A DNA stretch of 64,000 nt. Source: Sphingomonas rhizophila. GTDB taxonomy: Bacteria > Pseudomonadota > Alphaproteobacteria > Sphingomonadales > Sphingomonadaceae. Position 1 is the first letter of the stretch. Every line of letters starts with the position of its first letter. Where the stretch lies: assembly GCF_014396585.1 (NCBI RefSeq), contig NZ_CP060717.1, forward strand, positions 2,397,501-2,461,500. The letters run 5' to 3'. Positions 42,848 to 52,747 of this stretch are shown one piece after another. The translations under genes and the position numbers were made by a program. The notes beneath the pieces were generated by a model that did not search any database, was not told where the DNA came from, and was given only the letters and a program-made list of their open reading frames with translations.

Positions 42848-43756
42848 ATGCCTCCCCTGCTGCCCGACAATCTCCCGCCCGCCCCGCCGCCGTTCAATCC
42901 CGACGACCCGCTCGATTTCGAGCCGGTGCCGCGCCGCGTCAATCGCCCCGACGGCTGGACGGCGGAGCGCCAGCGCGAGTTCATCCGCCGCCTCGCCGTC
43001 CACGGCTCCCCGCAACAGGCGTGCCTCGAAATGGGCAAGAACGTCACCGGGATCGAGGCGGTCTACAAGGTGCCGACCGCGCACAGCTTCCGCGCCGCCT
43101 GGAACCATGCGGTCACCATCGGTCGCGCCGCGCAAGGACGTGGCGGCGGCCCGCTGCACCTCGGCGCCGTCCCCGGAATCCAGCGCCGCGGGCCGAACGG
43201 CCAGCCGCCGCCCGCGCCGCCCGCCGACCAGGAAGAGGACGAGATGACCGTCGAGCAAAAGGGCGCTCTGCTCGACAACCTGCTCGGCCGCTGGCTCGGC
43301 AAGGTGGAGGCGGAGCGCATCGCCCGCCTCGCCGGCCGAATCACGGAGGCGGATTTCTACCTGCGCCAGGTGACCTTCATCGAAATCGCCTTCGGCCTGA
43401 TGTGCGGCGGCCCGCACGACGCCTGGATGGAACTGGGCAAGCGCCAGCATCACGGCGAATCCCTGTTCTTCATCGCCGAAACCCCGTTCAGCCAGGTGCT
43501 GGATCTCAAGCGGCGGGAACTGTGGGCGATCATGGAACAGCCCGACCGCCCCGAACATCCCCCCGCCCGCTTCCTCGTCGACCGCCGGGTGTTCAGCATC
43601 GAACCGTTCGAGGTGCTCCACGGCGGCGAGCAGGGCGACAAGGACCGCGAACACCACGCCGCCCAATACGCCGAGGACGCGAAGAGGCAGGTTGAATGGG
43701 AAGCGCAGGCGCGCCGAGACTATGAGCGCCGCCGCGACAGCGGCGCCGCATCATAG
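42848..43756 (+). CDS. Hypothetical protein with N-terminal HTH-like region
   Basis: A 302-residue protein I do not recognise. The N-terminus is Pro-rich (PPLLPDNLPPAPPPFNPDDP). Residues 35-85 (GWTAERQREFIRRLAVHGSPQQACLEMGK) read like a helix-turn-helix of the kind in phage terminase small subunits and plasmid regulators. The middle is Gly/Pro-rich and the second half is helical and charged. Codon use is host-like. It sits in accessory DNA between yghU and the low-G+C operon, followed by a small broken gene, so a phage- or island-derived origin is possible. Confidence 0.6.
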   Translation: MPPLLPDNLPPAPPPFNPDDPLDFEPVPRRVNRPDGWTAERQREFIRRLAVHGSPQQACLEMGKNVTGIEAVYKVPTAHSFRAAWNHAVTIGRAAQGRGGGPLHLGAVPGIQRRGPNGQPPPAPPADQEEDEMTVEQKGALLDNLLGRWLGKVEAERIARLAGRITEADFYLRQVTFIEIAFGLMCGGPHDAWMELGKRQHHGESLFFIAETPFSQVLDLKRRELWAIMEQPDRPEHPPARFLVDRRVFSIEPFEVLHGGEQGDKDREHHAAQYAEDAKRQVEWEAQARRDYERRRDSGAAS

Positions 43757-43898
43757 ACGAAGAGCCGCGCCAAGCCGGCCGACGGGGACGGAGCGAAGCG
43801 ACGACAGCCCGATCGACGTCACGCAGGAAGCGGCAACGGTGCGCCAGCATCGTGAAAGCGCCCGAAAGTGGCGGCCCCGTTCAAGAAGGAACCACCCC

Positions 43899-44071
43899 AT
43901 GCCCACCGACCCGGACCCCGACAGCCCACCGCCGCCCCGCACCTTCACTCTCAACGACCCCTACGCGCTGGAAGCCCTCTGCCACCGCGAGCGCTCCATG
44001 CTGCCGAGGTTGCCGAGGCGGAGGGTTCGGGGAAGCTGGATGGCTTGGTGGTGGTGCCGGTCGATCGGTGA
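43899..44071 (+). pseudogene. Small hypothetical protein, frameshifted
   Basis: Begins MPTDPDPDSPPPPRTFTLND, a plausible short acidic protein. After SML the frame becomes Arg/Trp-rich, while the next frame reads AEVAEAEGSGKLDGLVVVP and stops at 44071. One base added near 44003-44005 joins them into 57 residues. Function unknown. Pro-rich N-terminus and position suggest it belongs with the preceding hypothetical gene. Either a decayed gene or a sequence error. Confidence 0.4.
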
Positions 44072-44140
44072 TGGGGCTGAATGGCGGCCGTGAGGATGTT
44101 GTGATGACACCGACCAATTTTGTTCGCAATTGATCAAGAC

Positions 44141-44791
44141 TCAAAGGAAGCCGCTTGGGCGAACTCCGTAGATTTGGCGAACATCTCGCAAGAATTCCGG
44201 CTGGCCTCCGTAACTTGGGTGGCGAACCCGAAGGACTTCAATTCCTGTGCCCAATGTTTCGACGGCCTTCGCAGCGTCATTACCGATGGCCAGCAGTTTC
44301 TTAGGGCGTACGAGACCAATGAGCTGTTCGAGCACCTCCAATCCAAGTTTCCGTTCGGCTGCGGTATGGAGGCGATTTGTAAATGGGTTCGTGATTTCAT
44401 GAGGATGTAGGGGGAAAACGTTCCACAAAAATATGGGGAGGTCGATTGCTTCGAGCAGGCTCCAGATTACCGTAGCTGCACGCTCCGCCACGGCACTGCC
44501 CTTGGTTGGTCTGCTAACACTCAGACCCCAACGAGCCCCGTGGTCAGACAAATGCACATCATCGGTGAAAGGAAGGCCAGTTCTACGCCCACCGCGATAG
44601 CCGAGATCCCTTCCGATCCACAGGGTTTCTAGCTCGACGGATTGGGCAGCTACGAGTGTTTCCGTCAGCATCTTCGAACGGATTGCCGGGGCGTTATCCA
44701 GGTCGTAGACTTTGCAGCTATCCGAATAGGGATTGAACGCATTCACGGATCGTTGCGTGCTCAATTGAGAAACAAATTGCTGGGGTGTCAT
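44141..44791 (-). CDS. Uracil-DNA glycosylase-superfamily protein
   Basis: A 216-residue protein with the two hallmark regions of the UDG fold: an N-terminal motif IGRDLGYRGGRRTGLPFTDD (about residues 59-78, compare the family G-x-D-P-G ... G-x-P-F pattern) and a late RHPSYGGQPEFLRD (compare H-P-S). Between them LFLWNVFPLHPHE and PKKLLAIGNDAAKAV fit the central sheet. UDG proteins remove damaged or altered bases from DNA; the substrate here is unknown. It is the last gene of the five-gene leftward operon and starts 8 bases after the repaired end of the MazG-like gene. G+C is lower than in flanking housekeeping genes. Confidence 0.75.
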   Translation of the reverse strand: MTPQQFVSQLSTQRSVNAFNPYSDSCKVYDLDNAPAIRSKMLTETLVAAQSVELETLWIGRDLGYRGGRRTGLPFTDDVHLSDHGARWGLSVSRPTKGSAVAERAATVIWSLLEAIDLPIFLWNVFPLHPHEITNPFTNRLHTAAERKLGLEVLEQLIGLVRPKKLLAIGNDAAKAVETLGTGIEVLRVRHPSYGGQPEFLRDVRQIYGVRPSGFL

Positions 44792-44799
44792 CGGAGCCT

Positions 44800-45932
44800 C
44801 TAGGAAAGCGGCCTATAGCTAATAGTCCGCAATTCGCGATCCCCAACGACCCACCCGCCATTGTTTGCCTTCACGTCTCGGAAGACTGCATACCCTTGCA
44901 GGATCGCTCTCTCCCACACGCTGAGGGGCATCTATCGACTTCATAACCGCTTACGAAATCGGCAATTGTCTTAAGCATATCGAACGAAACAGAGTTTTTG
45001 TTTTCAAAAAAATTCAGCTCCTTCGCTCGAGCAAATATCCAGGCAGTCAAACCCTCTTCGATCACGATTGCTCGACCGCCATCCTGCGCCTCATCAACTT
45101 CTCTGTCGCTTTTCCTTTTATGCTTGATCAATGCCCTAGTTACAGGTGACCAATGCAAAATTGCCGCGTGGGCGAGGTGAAAAACATCATGGAAGCGGTA
45201 ACCATCCGGATCACGGATATTATCTGACAAAGGGTCGCCAAGAAAAACGCCCTGCCACCGGAGATAGCTTTTTCCGCTCCTTCGCTGCGTGATCTCAATT
45301 TCGAAGTGATCGGGGAGCCGTTCTTCCGGCTCAAATTGTGAGTCGAAAGTAGGGAGGAGTTCAAGGTCGGGTGGAACAAATCTTCCTATCGTTTTGGAAA
45401 GATTCGTTCTCGCGACTTCGCCAAAAGAAACGCCAGAGACCTGAAGGGCCTTCACGTAACTGTCAGCGAAGGCGACTAGCGCGTCTATCGTTATTTCTCC
45501 GTCGGCCACTTGCAAGAGCGCTGACGCCGCGGAGCCGAGGAGCTGAAGGGCGTCGTCAAGAGCGGCCACTTGTCGTGGCATTAGAATTTTTGAAACTGAT
45601 CCGGACTCAATGTCGCTGGCGGCCAACACCGCAACGTAGTCATCGCCAGCAGTGGCCTTTTCGAAGACATCTTCCAACGAAATATTCAGGCGACGGCAAA
45701 GCGCAGAGAGATACCAGAGGCTATCTCCAAACTCCTCGACTAGAGACTTGCGGTAACCGACGAAAATCGCACCTTCTCGGTGGTGCTTTTTGGCTGCCGA
45801 CATGATGCCGCCGACCTCACCGAAGAGGCCGAAGAGAACTGGCCTGATGTCAGGCTTCATATTGTCGGTTTGTGCTACGCGACTAACGTAGTCACCGATT
45901 GTGATTGTCGTCGGAAAATCCATTTCAGGCAT
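44800..45932 (-). CDS. MazG-like nucleotide pyrophosphohydrolase with C-terminal extension, frameshifted
   Basis: Residues about 15-90 carry a MazG-type all-alpha NTP pyrophosphohydrolase: LFGEVGGIMSAAKKH and LVEEFGDSLWYLSALCRRL, whose acidic residues bind magnesium. The remaining 280 residues include DGYRFHDVFHLAHAAILHW and GGRAIVIEEGLTAWIF, a helical domain common to longer MazG-like proteins. The start at 45932 overlaps the upstream stop by 8 bases; an ATG at 45923 is also possible. The written frame stops at 44871, but one base added to the G run 44925-44928 continues it as PLSVWERAILQGYAVFRDV to a stop at 44800 (about 377 residues), 8 bases before the UDG-like start. It may hydrolyse altered or alarmone nucleotides; substrate unknown. 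Confidence 0.8.
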
Positions 45933-46545
45933 CTTCAAGAATCCAGTCCAGTGGCCGGCCATAGAAGCCCGGCGATCCGAAGGTGCGGAGCCAAGCAACG
46001 AATTCTCCAATCCAATCGTCGTCATCGAGCCGTTTTCGCCGACGGATTTTGCGGCAAATATCGTAGCGGGTGGGGTCCCGAAAATGCACAGGAATCTCAG
46101 GCCCTTGGCCGCCGAAGTAATAGAAGTCCTGACTGATCAGGATTCTGTCGACGCCCGTGTCCCTTTTTACGTGTTCTGCCCTGGCAGTCCCGTCGTCGTT
46201 GCTATGGAAGGAATCTGACTGGATCCATCCAGTGTCGTCATCGTTGCGATGGTAAATGTTGTCACCACAACTTTGTTTACGACTTCCCCTTCTTAACGGG
46301 CGCTTGCGAGCGAAACGTGGATCGGCCCAATAGTCTCGCCAGGTGCACGCTTCTCCAACGCGCATGGCGTAAACAAGAGTTGTGCCGCGGTTCAGGCGCC
46401 TGTCCGCGCTCCCAGTGCCAACAACCCAGTCGCCGGGCTGTGCAGCATGGCGAATGTCGGGCTTGCACGTGGCAAGAGTGCAGTACCCGTAAAACGGGTT
46501 AGGAGCGAACCCGCTATCGTAGCGGACGACATACGAAAAAAGCAC
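45925..46545 (-). CDS. Nmad2-like protein (nucleotide modification associated domain 2)
   Basis: A 206-residue protein starting MLFSYVVRYDSGFAPNPFYG, with GDWVVGTGSADRR, LVYAMRVGEACTWRDYWADPRF, SRKQSCGDNIYHR, RILISQDFYYFGGQGPEIP and a basic/aromatic C-terminus. These blocks fit the Nmad2 family, defined by association with DNA- and nucleotide-modification gene clusters; no enzyme activity is established. The conserved Cys, His and Asp of CGDNIYHR suggest an active or binding site. It starts 9 bases after the TIR gene. Family call is from memory of the pattern. Confidence 0.68.
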   Translation of the reverse strand: MLFSYVVRYDSGFAPNPFYGYCTLATCKPDIRHAAQPGDWVVGTGSADRRLNRGTTLVYAMRVGEACTWRDYWADPRFARKRPLRRGSRKQSCGDNIYHRNDDDTGWIQSDSFHSNDDGTARAEHVKRDTGVDRILISQDFYYFGGQGPEIPVHFRDPTRYDICRKIRRRKRLDDDDWIGEFVAWLRTFGSPGFYGRPLDWILEDA

Positions 46546-46554
46546 TTCTGCCAG

Positions 46555-47028
46555 CTAGCAACAATGCCGCTTGATGGGTCGGACCTCAGCAGGCGTTCCG
46601 TCCGGGCGCTCCCAAACGTCGCAATCTCCGTTGATGGCATCGACGACGGACGTCCCATTCCATCCGACTACTGCGTCCGCCAAGTCGTTCAGCGCCGGCG
46701 GCAGTTCGCAGTCGTGGCACCCATGGGCCCAGACTCCGACGATACGCTTATCTTTCTGATGTGCGTGTCGGATTTCCCAATCAACCCAATCGCTATCTTT
46801 GGTATCTGGCGTAACGTACACGACCATTGTCCCGGCCCAATCAATCTGAGGGGCTAGGATCTGCGATTTAATGTAATCCTCTGACTGCGCGTTATTAGGA
46901 TTGGAGGAGTTGATTGAGGCATCCCGGATCGACATTCCTGACTTTGCGAGCAGATCCTTGAGTTTTCCAAGTCCCTCGTCGTCCTCGTGGATGTGGCTGA
47001 TGAACACATTCTTTTTCTGGTCGGCCAT
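46555..47028 (-). CDS. TIR-like protein (MTH538/ThsB type)
   Basis: A 157-residue single-domain TIR-like protein. KNVFISHIHEDDEGLGKL (residues 6-23) is the first strand and loop of the MTH538 group, to which Thoeris ThsB belongs. SDWVDWEIRHAHQKDKRIVG places a Glu (DWEIRHA) where the NAD-cleaving Glu of active TIR enzymes lies, and GVWAHG follows. The simplest reading is a cytoplasmic NAD-using enzyme that makes a cyclic or modified ADP-ribose signal on infection. It lies between a two-TM gene (50 bases upstream) and the Nmad2-like gene. Low G+C and A/T-rich codons mark it as acquired. Confidence 0.8.
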   Translation of the reverse strand: MADQKKNVFISHIHEDDEGLGKLKDLLAKSGMSIRDASINSSNPNNAQSEDYIKSQILAPQIDWAGTMVVYVTPDTKDSDWVDWEIRHAHQKDKRIVGVWAHGCHDCELPPALNDLADAVVGWNGTSVVDAINGDCDVWERPDGTPAEVRPIKRHCC

Positions 47029-47078
47029 ATCGGGCTCCGGGAGTCATGCTATGTTCCCGGCAACATGATGCAATCGAT

Positions 47079-47753
47079 TTAATCCTTCAATACCAATCGG
47101 TGCATTTCTCTCCGATAACTGATCAAGATGGCATTCACCCGCATCAAGTCTTCTACGAGCGCGTCGTACTGCGGGAATTTTTGCTGGATCATTTGGGGAT
47201 CAAGCACCTCGTCCCCTTTGCCTTCGTCATAGCGTTTGAGTTCGCGATCATACCAATGCCGAAATCGAGCCTGCCATTTCGTAAGGTGAGGGCGCAGTCC
47301 CTGATTGAGGACTTCGATCGACAGCTTAATGATTTTTTGAGTGCTATCGCGGGCAACTTTTTGCACCGGGACAGCTTTCACAAGCTCCCTCGTGACCGTG
47401 AAAAACCCGTACCACGAATCATAAACCTCAGAAACTACATCGTTTTCGAGGTCGATGGATAGGCCAATCTTGCGAGTGCTCAACTCAACCCAAATCGCAT
47501 AGGCGATTTGCTTATCGGTCACGTTCGGTTTCAGTTTAATCTTTTGCTCACCGAGTCCGAAGTTGGCCTCGTCGATTTCCATGCTTCGCAATGCGGACGT
47601 GCCGAGCGTTAGTCTCCACACGATGCCGGCCAACAGCAATAGAATAAGTCCGGCCGTGACCCAACCGTTCGCCACGAGCGCAACGGTCGACTTATTGCTA
47701 TCCCACACAAGCGCGAGCAGAGGGATGGATGCTAAAAGGCTGCCAATCACCAC
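47079..47753 (-). CDS. Two-TM membrane protein, candidate effector
   Basis: A 224-residue protein with two hydrophobic segments at the N-terminus (VIGSLLASIPLLALVW, residues about 2-17, and GWVTAGLILLLLAGIVW, about 30-46), then about 175 mostly polar residues with mixed beta and helix, including KQIAYAIWVELSTRKIGLSID and a long charged helical C-terminus. No known enzymatic motif is visible: no macro, SLOG, SIR2 or nuclease signature. First gene of the five-gene operon and next to a ThsB-like TIR gene, it fits a membrane effector or sensor, but this is inference. No homologue is named with confidence. Confidence 0.65.
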   Translation of the reverse strand: MVIGSLLASIPLLALVWDSNKSTVALVANGWVTAGLILLLLAGIVWRLTLGTSALRSMEIDEANFGLGEQKIKLKPNVTDKQIAYAIWVELSTRKIGLSIDLENDVVSEVYDSWYGFFTVTRELVKAVPVQKVARDSTQKIIKLSIEVLNQGLRPHLTKWQARFRHWYDRELKRYDEGKGDEVLDPQMIQQKFPQYDALVEDLMRVNAILISYRREMHRLVLKD

Positions 47754-47873
47754 CTTTTTCTACAGCTCAATTCGGAATTGTCACGAACCTAGGTCTATCT
47801 TACGCGCGCCACTGCACCTGGCATCGGACCAAGAAGGGGGCGCTAATTTTCGTCTCTACGCGGACAGCGAGAA

Positions 47874-49696
47874 TCAGCCTTCATCCCCCATCCGCAGCGC
47901 CGCGATAAACGCCTCCTGCGGAATGCTCACGTTGCCGTATTCCCGCATGCGCGCCTTGCCCTTCTTCTGCTTTTCCAGAAGCTTGCGTTTGCGGGTCGCG
48001 TCGCCGCCGTAGCATTTGGCGGTGACGTCCTTGCGCAGCGCGGACAGGGTTTCGCGGGCGATCACCTTGCCGCCGATCGCCGCCTGGATCGGGATCTTGA
48101 ACATATGCCGGGGGATCAGTTCCTTGAGGCGCTCGACCATGCCGCGGCCGCGGCTCTCGGCGGTGCCGCGGTGGACGATCATGCTCAGCGCGTCGACCGG
48201 CTCCTCGTTGACCAGGATGCTCATCTTGACCAGGTCGCCTTCACGGTACCCGATCTGCTGGTAATCGAAGCTGGCATAGCCCTTCGACAGGCTTTTCAGC
48301 CGGTCGTAGAAATCGAACACCACTTCGTTCAGCGGTAGTTCGTAGCGCACTTGCGCGCGGCCGCCGACGTAGGTCAGGTCCTTCTGGATTCCGCGTCGGT
48401 CTTGGCACAGCTTGAGGATGGGGCCGAGATATTCGTCGGGGGCGTAGATGGTCGCCTCGATCCACGGCTCCTCGATGCTCTCGATCCGGTTCGGGTCGGG
48501 CATGTCGGCCGGATTGTGCAGCTCCAGGCTGCGCGCGTCGTCGGTCTTCGATTTCGACAGTTGCAGGCGATAGACAACGCTCGGCGCGGTGGTGATGAGG
48601 TCGAGGTCATATTCGCGGGTCAGTCGCTCTTGGATGATTTCCAGGTGGAGCAGGCCGAGGAAACCGCAGCGGAAGCCGAAGCCGAGCGCGGCGCTGGTTT
48701 CCATTTCAAAGCTGAACGACGCGTCGTTGAGGCGGAGCTTGTAGAGGCTCTCGCGAAGCTTTTCGAAGTCCGCGGCATCGACCGGGAACAGTCCGCAGAA
48801 CACCACCGGCTGGACTTCCTTGAAGCCGGGCAACGCTTCGGCGGCCGGCTTCCTGGCGTCGGTGATGGTATCGCCGACCGCGGTCTGGCTGACTTCCTTG
48901 ATCTGCGCGGTGATGAAGCCGATCTCGCCCGGGCCGAGTTCGCTCAGCTGCTCGATCTTGGGGCGGAAGCAGCCGACGCGGTCGACCAGGTGGGTCGTGC
49001 CCGCGGCCATGAACTTGATCTGCTGGCCCTTCCTGATCGCGCCGTCCATCACGCGGACCAGGATGACGACGCCGAGGTAGGGGTCGTACCAGCTGTCGAC
49101 CAGCATGGCCTTCAGCGGCGCGTTGGCGTCGCCCTTGGGCGGGGGATCTTGTCGACGATCGCCTGCAGCACTTCGTCGATGCCGATGCCGCTCTTGGCGC
49201 TGGCGAGCACCGCTTCCGACGCATCGATGCCGATGATGTCCTCGATTTCCGCGCGAACCTTTTCCGGCTCCGCCGCGGGCAAGTCGATCTTGTTGATCAC
49301 CGGCACGATCTCATGGTCATGCTCGATGCTCTGGTAGACATTCGCCAGCGTCTGCGCCTCGACGCCCTGCGCCGCGTCGACCACCAGCAGCGCGCCTTCG
49401 CACGCGGCGAGGCTGCGCGACACTTCGTAGGCGAAGTCGACGTGACCGGGCGTGTCCATCAGGTTCAGCGTGTAGGTCTCGCCGTCCGCTGCCTTCCAGT
49501 TTAGACGGACGGTTTGCGCCTTGATGGTGATCCCGCGCTCCTGCTCGATCTCCATGTTGTCGAGCACCTGGCTCGACATTTCGCGGTCGGTAAGGCCGCC
49601 GGTGCGCTGGATCAGCCGGTCGGCCAGGGTCGACTTGCCATGGTCGATGTGCGCGATGATGCTGAAGTTTCTCAGCTTTTTGAGGTCGGTCGACAC
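47874..49696 (-). CDS. lepA: Elongation factor 4 (LepA), frameshifted
   Basis: Ribosome-associated GTPase that can back-translocate or remodel stalled ribosomes. The start [24 protein letters not shown] holds the G1 loop (HIDHGKST); [21 protein letters not shown] and VINKID are G2-G4. The frame stops at 49112 after VDKIPRP. One base added to the G run 49141-49145 gives [22 protein letters not shown] and joins the rest, including the LepA C-terminal domain ([35 protein letters not shown]). Restored length is 607 residues, normal for LepA. Because the gene is almost always intact in bacteria, the break is probably a sequence error. Confidence 0.93.
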
Positions 49697-49898
49697 GGTT
49701 TCAACTTTGAATGTGAGGAGGTTTTGGCGCGCGAGTAGCAGAGCGAGGCTAGCCTGTCAGCATGGGCCGGGCGGACAGGCGCGCCGTGCCGCCTGTTCCC
49801 GCCGTTCATCGAAGCGCGTTGGCCGTTAATCGACGAGAATTGCGCGTGCGCGGCACCTCGCTACTGTGGCCGGCAATTCCTTTCCGGAGATGTTGAAC

Positions 49899-52732
49899 AT
49901 GACCCGAATTCGCCTGCCGCTTTTGCTCGCCGGAACGGCGCTGCTCGGCGCCTGCTCGACCGCGACCACGAACGCCCCGTCGTCACCGTGGCGCCCGTCG
50001 TGGCGGCGTCGCCGGACGAACCGGCTCCGCTCTCGGCCCTGGTCCAGCAGGTTTCGGTGCCGCACAGCAAGTTCACCCTCGACAACGGCCTGACCGTGCT
50101 GGTGAACGAGGACCGCAAGGCGCCGGTGGTGGCGTTCAACATCTATTACAACGTCGGTTCGAAGGACGAGCCGGCGGGCAAGACCGGTTTCGCCCACCTG
50201 TTCGAACATCTGATGTTCTACGGATCGGACAACGTCCGCGAAGGCATCATGCCTTACCTCGAAAAGCTGGGCGCGACCGACTGGAACGGGACAACCTGGT
50301 TCGACCGCACCAACTATTTCCAGACGGTCCCCAAGGGCGCGCTGGAAAAGGTGCTGTTCATGGAATCGGATCGCATGGGCTATCTGCTCGGGGCGGTCGA
50401 CCAGAAGCGGCTCGATATGCAGCGCAGCGTGGTGCAGAACGAAAAGCGCCAGGGCGATAATGAACCTGGCGGCCTCGTTGAATATGAACTGCTGGAAGCG
50501 CTGTTCCCGGTTGGCCATCCCTATCGTCACAGCACGATCGGTTCGATGGCCGATCTCGACGCGGCCAGCCTGGCCGACGTGAAGCAATGGTTTATCGAAC
50601 GCTACGGCCCCAACAACGCCGTCGTCGCGCTGTCGGGCGACATCACCGAAGCCGAAGCGCGCACGCTGATGCAGAAATATTTCGGCGCCATCCCGCGCGG
50701 CGCGGTCAATAACCCCGCGCAGGCGGCGGTCCCGACGCTCGCCGCGCCGAAGAACATCGTCATGAAGGACAAGGTCGCGACGGTCGAGTTGCAGCGCCAC
50801 TGGGCAACGCCCGGCTTGCTCGCGCCCGAATTTCCGGCGCTCGATGTCGGGGCGGCGGTCCTCGGTGGCCTCAAGAGCTCGCGCCTCGACCGCATTCTCG
50901 TGCGCGAGGAGAAGCTGGCGGTCTCGGTGTCAGCCAATGCCCAGCCGTTCCACCGCGTCGGGATGATGGAAATCAACGTCAAGGTGAAGCCGGGCGTTGA
51001 TCCGGCAGTGGTCGACAAGCGGCTCGACGAGATCGTGGCCGATTACCTTGCCAACGGCCCGACCGCGGACGAGGTGAAGCGCGCCGGAACCGAATTCGTC
51101 GGCAGCAAGATCCGCGGGCTCGAGAAGGTCGGCGATCGCGCCGGCAAGGCCCCGACGCTGGCCGAGGGTCAGCTCTACGCCGGCGATTCCGACTTCTACC
51201 GCAAGCAGCTGGCGGCCTATGCCGCGCTGACCCCGGACCAGGTGCGCTCGACCATGAGCCAGTGGCTGTCGCGGCCGGTCGTCAAGATCACGCTGGAGCC
51301 GGGCGAGCGCCCGCCTTACGTGGAATCGAAGCCGGTGAAGTCGACCGCAAAAGCCGACGTCGCGACACCGTCGGTGAAGCGCGCCGATCCGCCGTTCACC
51401 GCGTCTCCGCCGCTCGACTTCCCGACGGTGGAGCATGCCACCCTCGCGAACGGCCTCAAGGTCCGGTACGCGCAACGCGCCGGAACGCCTCTGACCTCGA
51501 TGGTGCTAAGTTTCGACGCCGGTTTCTCCGCCGAAACTGCGGGGCAGCGCGGTCTCCAGAACATGGTCATGAGCCTGCTCGACGAGGGCGCGGCCGGAAT
51601 GACCGCGCAGCAGATCGCCGAGAAGGCCGAGATCCTGGGTGCGGAAATCTCGACCTCGGGCACGCCCGATCGCAGCCGGGTCAGCCTGTCCGCCCTCACG
51701 CCGAACCTGGTGCCGTCGCTCAAGTTGATGAGCGACATCGCGACAAGACCCGACTTCGCGCCGGTCGAGGTGGAGCGTGTGCGCACTCAGATCGTGACGT
51801 CGATCGCGCAGGCCAAGACGTCGCCCAGCGGGATCGCGTCGCGCGCGCTTCCGGCGCTGATGTATGGCGAGGGCCACCCCTATGGCAGCACGGCGGCGGG
51901 CGACGACGCGGCGGTCGCCAGGTTTACCCGCGACGACCTGCTCAATTTCCAGCAGCGCTGGCTCCGTCCCGACAACGCGGAATTGTTCGTGGTGTCGGAC
52001 CTGCCGTTCGCCGAGATGAAGCCGATCCTCGAAGCGCAGCTGGGCGGCTGGACCGCACCGGCCGTCGCCAAGGGCGCCAAGCAGTTCGGCGCCGTGGCGC
52101 CGCGTCGTTCGAAGCCGCGGATCGTCCTGATCGACCGCCCGAGTTCGCCGCAAACCTTTATCCTCGGCGGCGCGATCACCCCGGTCGATCCGCGTGGCGA
52201 GAACAGCGCGTTCACGGCCGGTGTCGACCTGCTCGGTGGCCGCGCCGGTGCGCGGATCAACCAGGACCTGCGCGAAACCAAGGGCTGGTCCTACGGTGCG
52301 TTCGGCTACAGCAGCCCGAACGAGCGCGCGGTGCCGTTCATGGTTCAGGCACCCGTCCAGGCCGACCGGTCGGCGGACTCGGTCCTTGCACTGATGAAGC
52401 AGGTCAAGGACATCGTCTCGACGAACCCTGCCAAGCCCGAAGAATTGTCGACGTCGGTCGCGTCGATCGTCGGCGAATTGCCGGGCTCGTTCGAAACGGG
52501 ATCGTCCGTGCTTGGAGCCATGCAGTCGAACGCCCTGTTCGGCCGTCCCGACGATTACCAGGAACGGATGGCGAGCCTCTATGGTGGCTTACAGCTGGTG
52601 GGAGTGAACTCGGCGCTGCGCGCGTCGATCGATCCCAACAGCATCGTCTATGTCGTCGTGGGCGACGCGGCGAAGGTCCGCGCACAGCTGGCCAAGGCTG
52701 GTCTCAAGGCCGAAGAGATGGCGGTTCGTTGA
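49899..52732 (+). CDS. M16 (pitrilysin) family zinc metallopeptidase lipoprotein, frameshifted near the start
   Basis: A 944-residue M16 protease once repaired. The ATG at 49899 gives a lipoprotein signal (LPLLLAGTALLGAC, lipobox LGAC). The frame breaks at the CCCC run 49975-49978; one extra C yields NAPVVTVAPVVAASPDE and joins the main frame. The inverted zinc motif is HLFEHLMFYGS with the distal Glu in QNEKRQ. A second M16 half (from about residue 490: ATLANGLKVRYAQRAG) lacks the zinc motif, and the loop GGRAGARINQDLRETKGWSYG is the C-terminal Arg/Tyr region. It probably degrades peptides in the periplasm. Divergent from lepA. Confidence 0.9.
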
Positions 52733-52747
52733 TGAAGACGGGCCGCG

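Larger units (their letters stand above)
44141..47753 (-). other. Candidate defence operon on a low-G+C accessory segment
   Basis: Five genes run leftwards with gaps of 50, 9, -8 and (after repair) 8 bases: two-TM protein, TIR, Nmad2-like, MazG-like, UDG-like. Base composition and codon use differ from the flanks, with TTT, ATT, AAA and AGA codons rare elsewhere in the window. The right boundary is the conserved lepA gene and the left a broken small ORF. No integrase, transposase, tRNA or clear attachment repeat was found at either end, so the mode of acquisition is unknown. Confidence 0.6.

Noticed and set aside
44141..47753. Prophage or integrative element
   Set aside because: No integrase, transposase, capsid, terminase large subunit or flanking tRNA was found; only composition and gene content suggest transfer.
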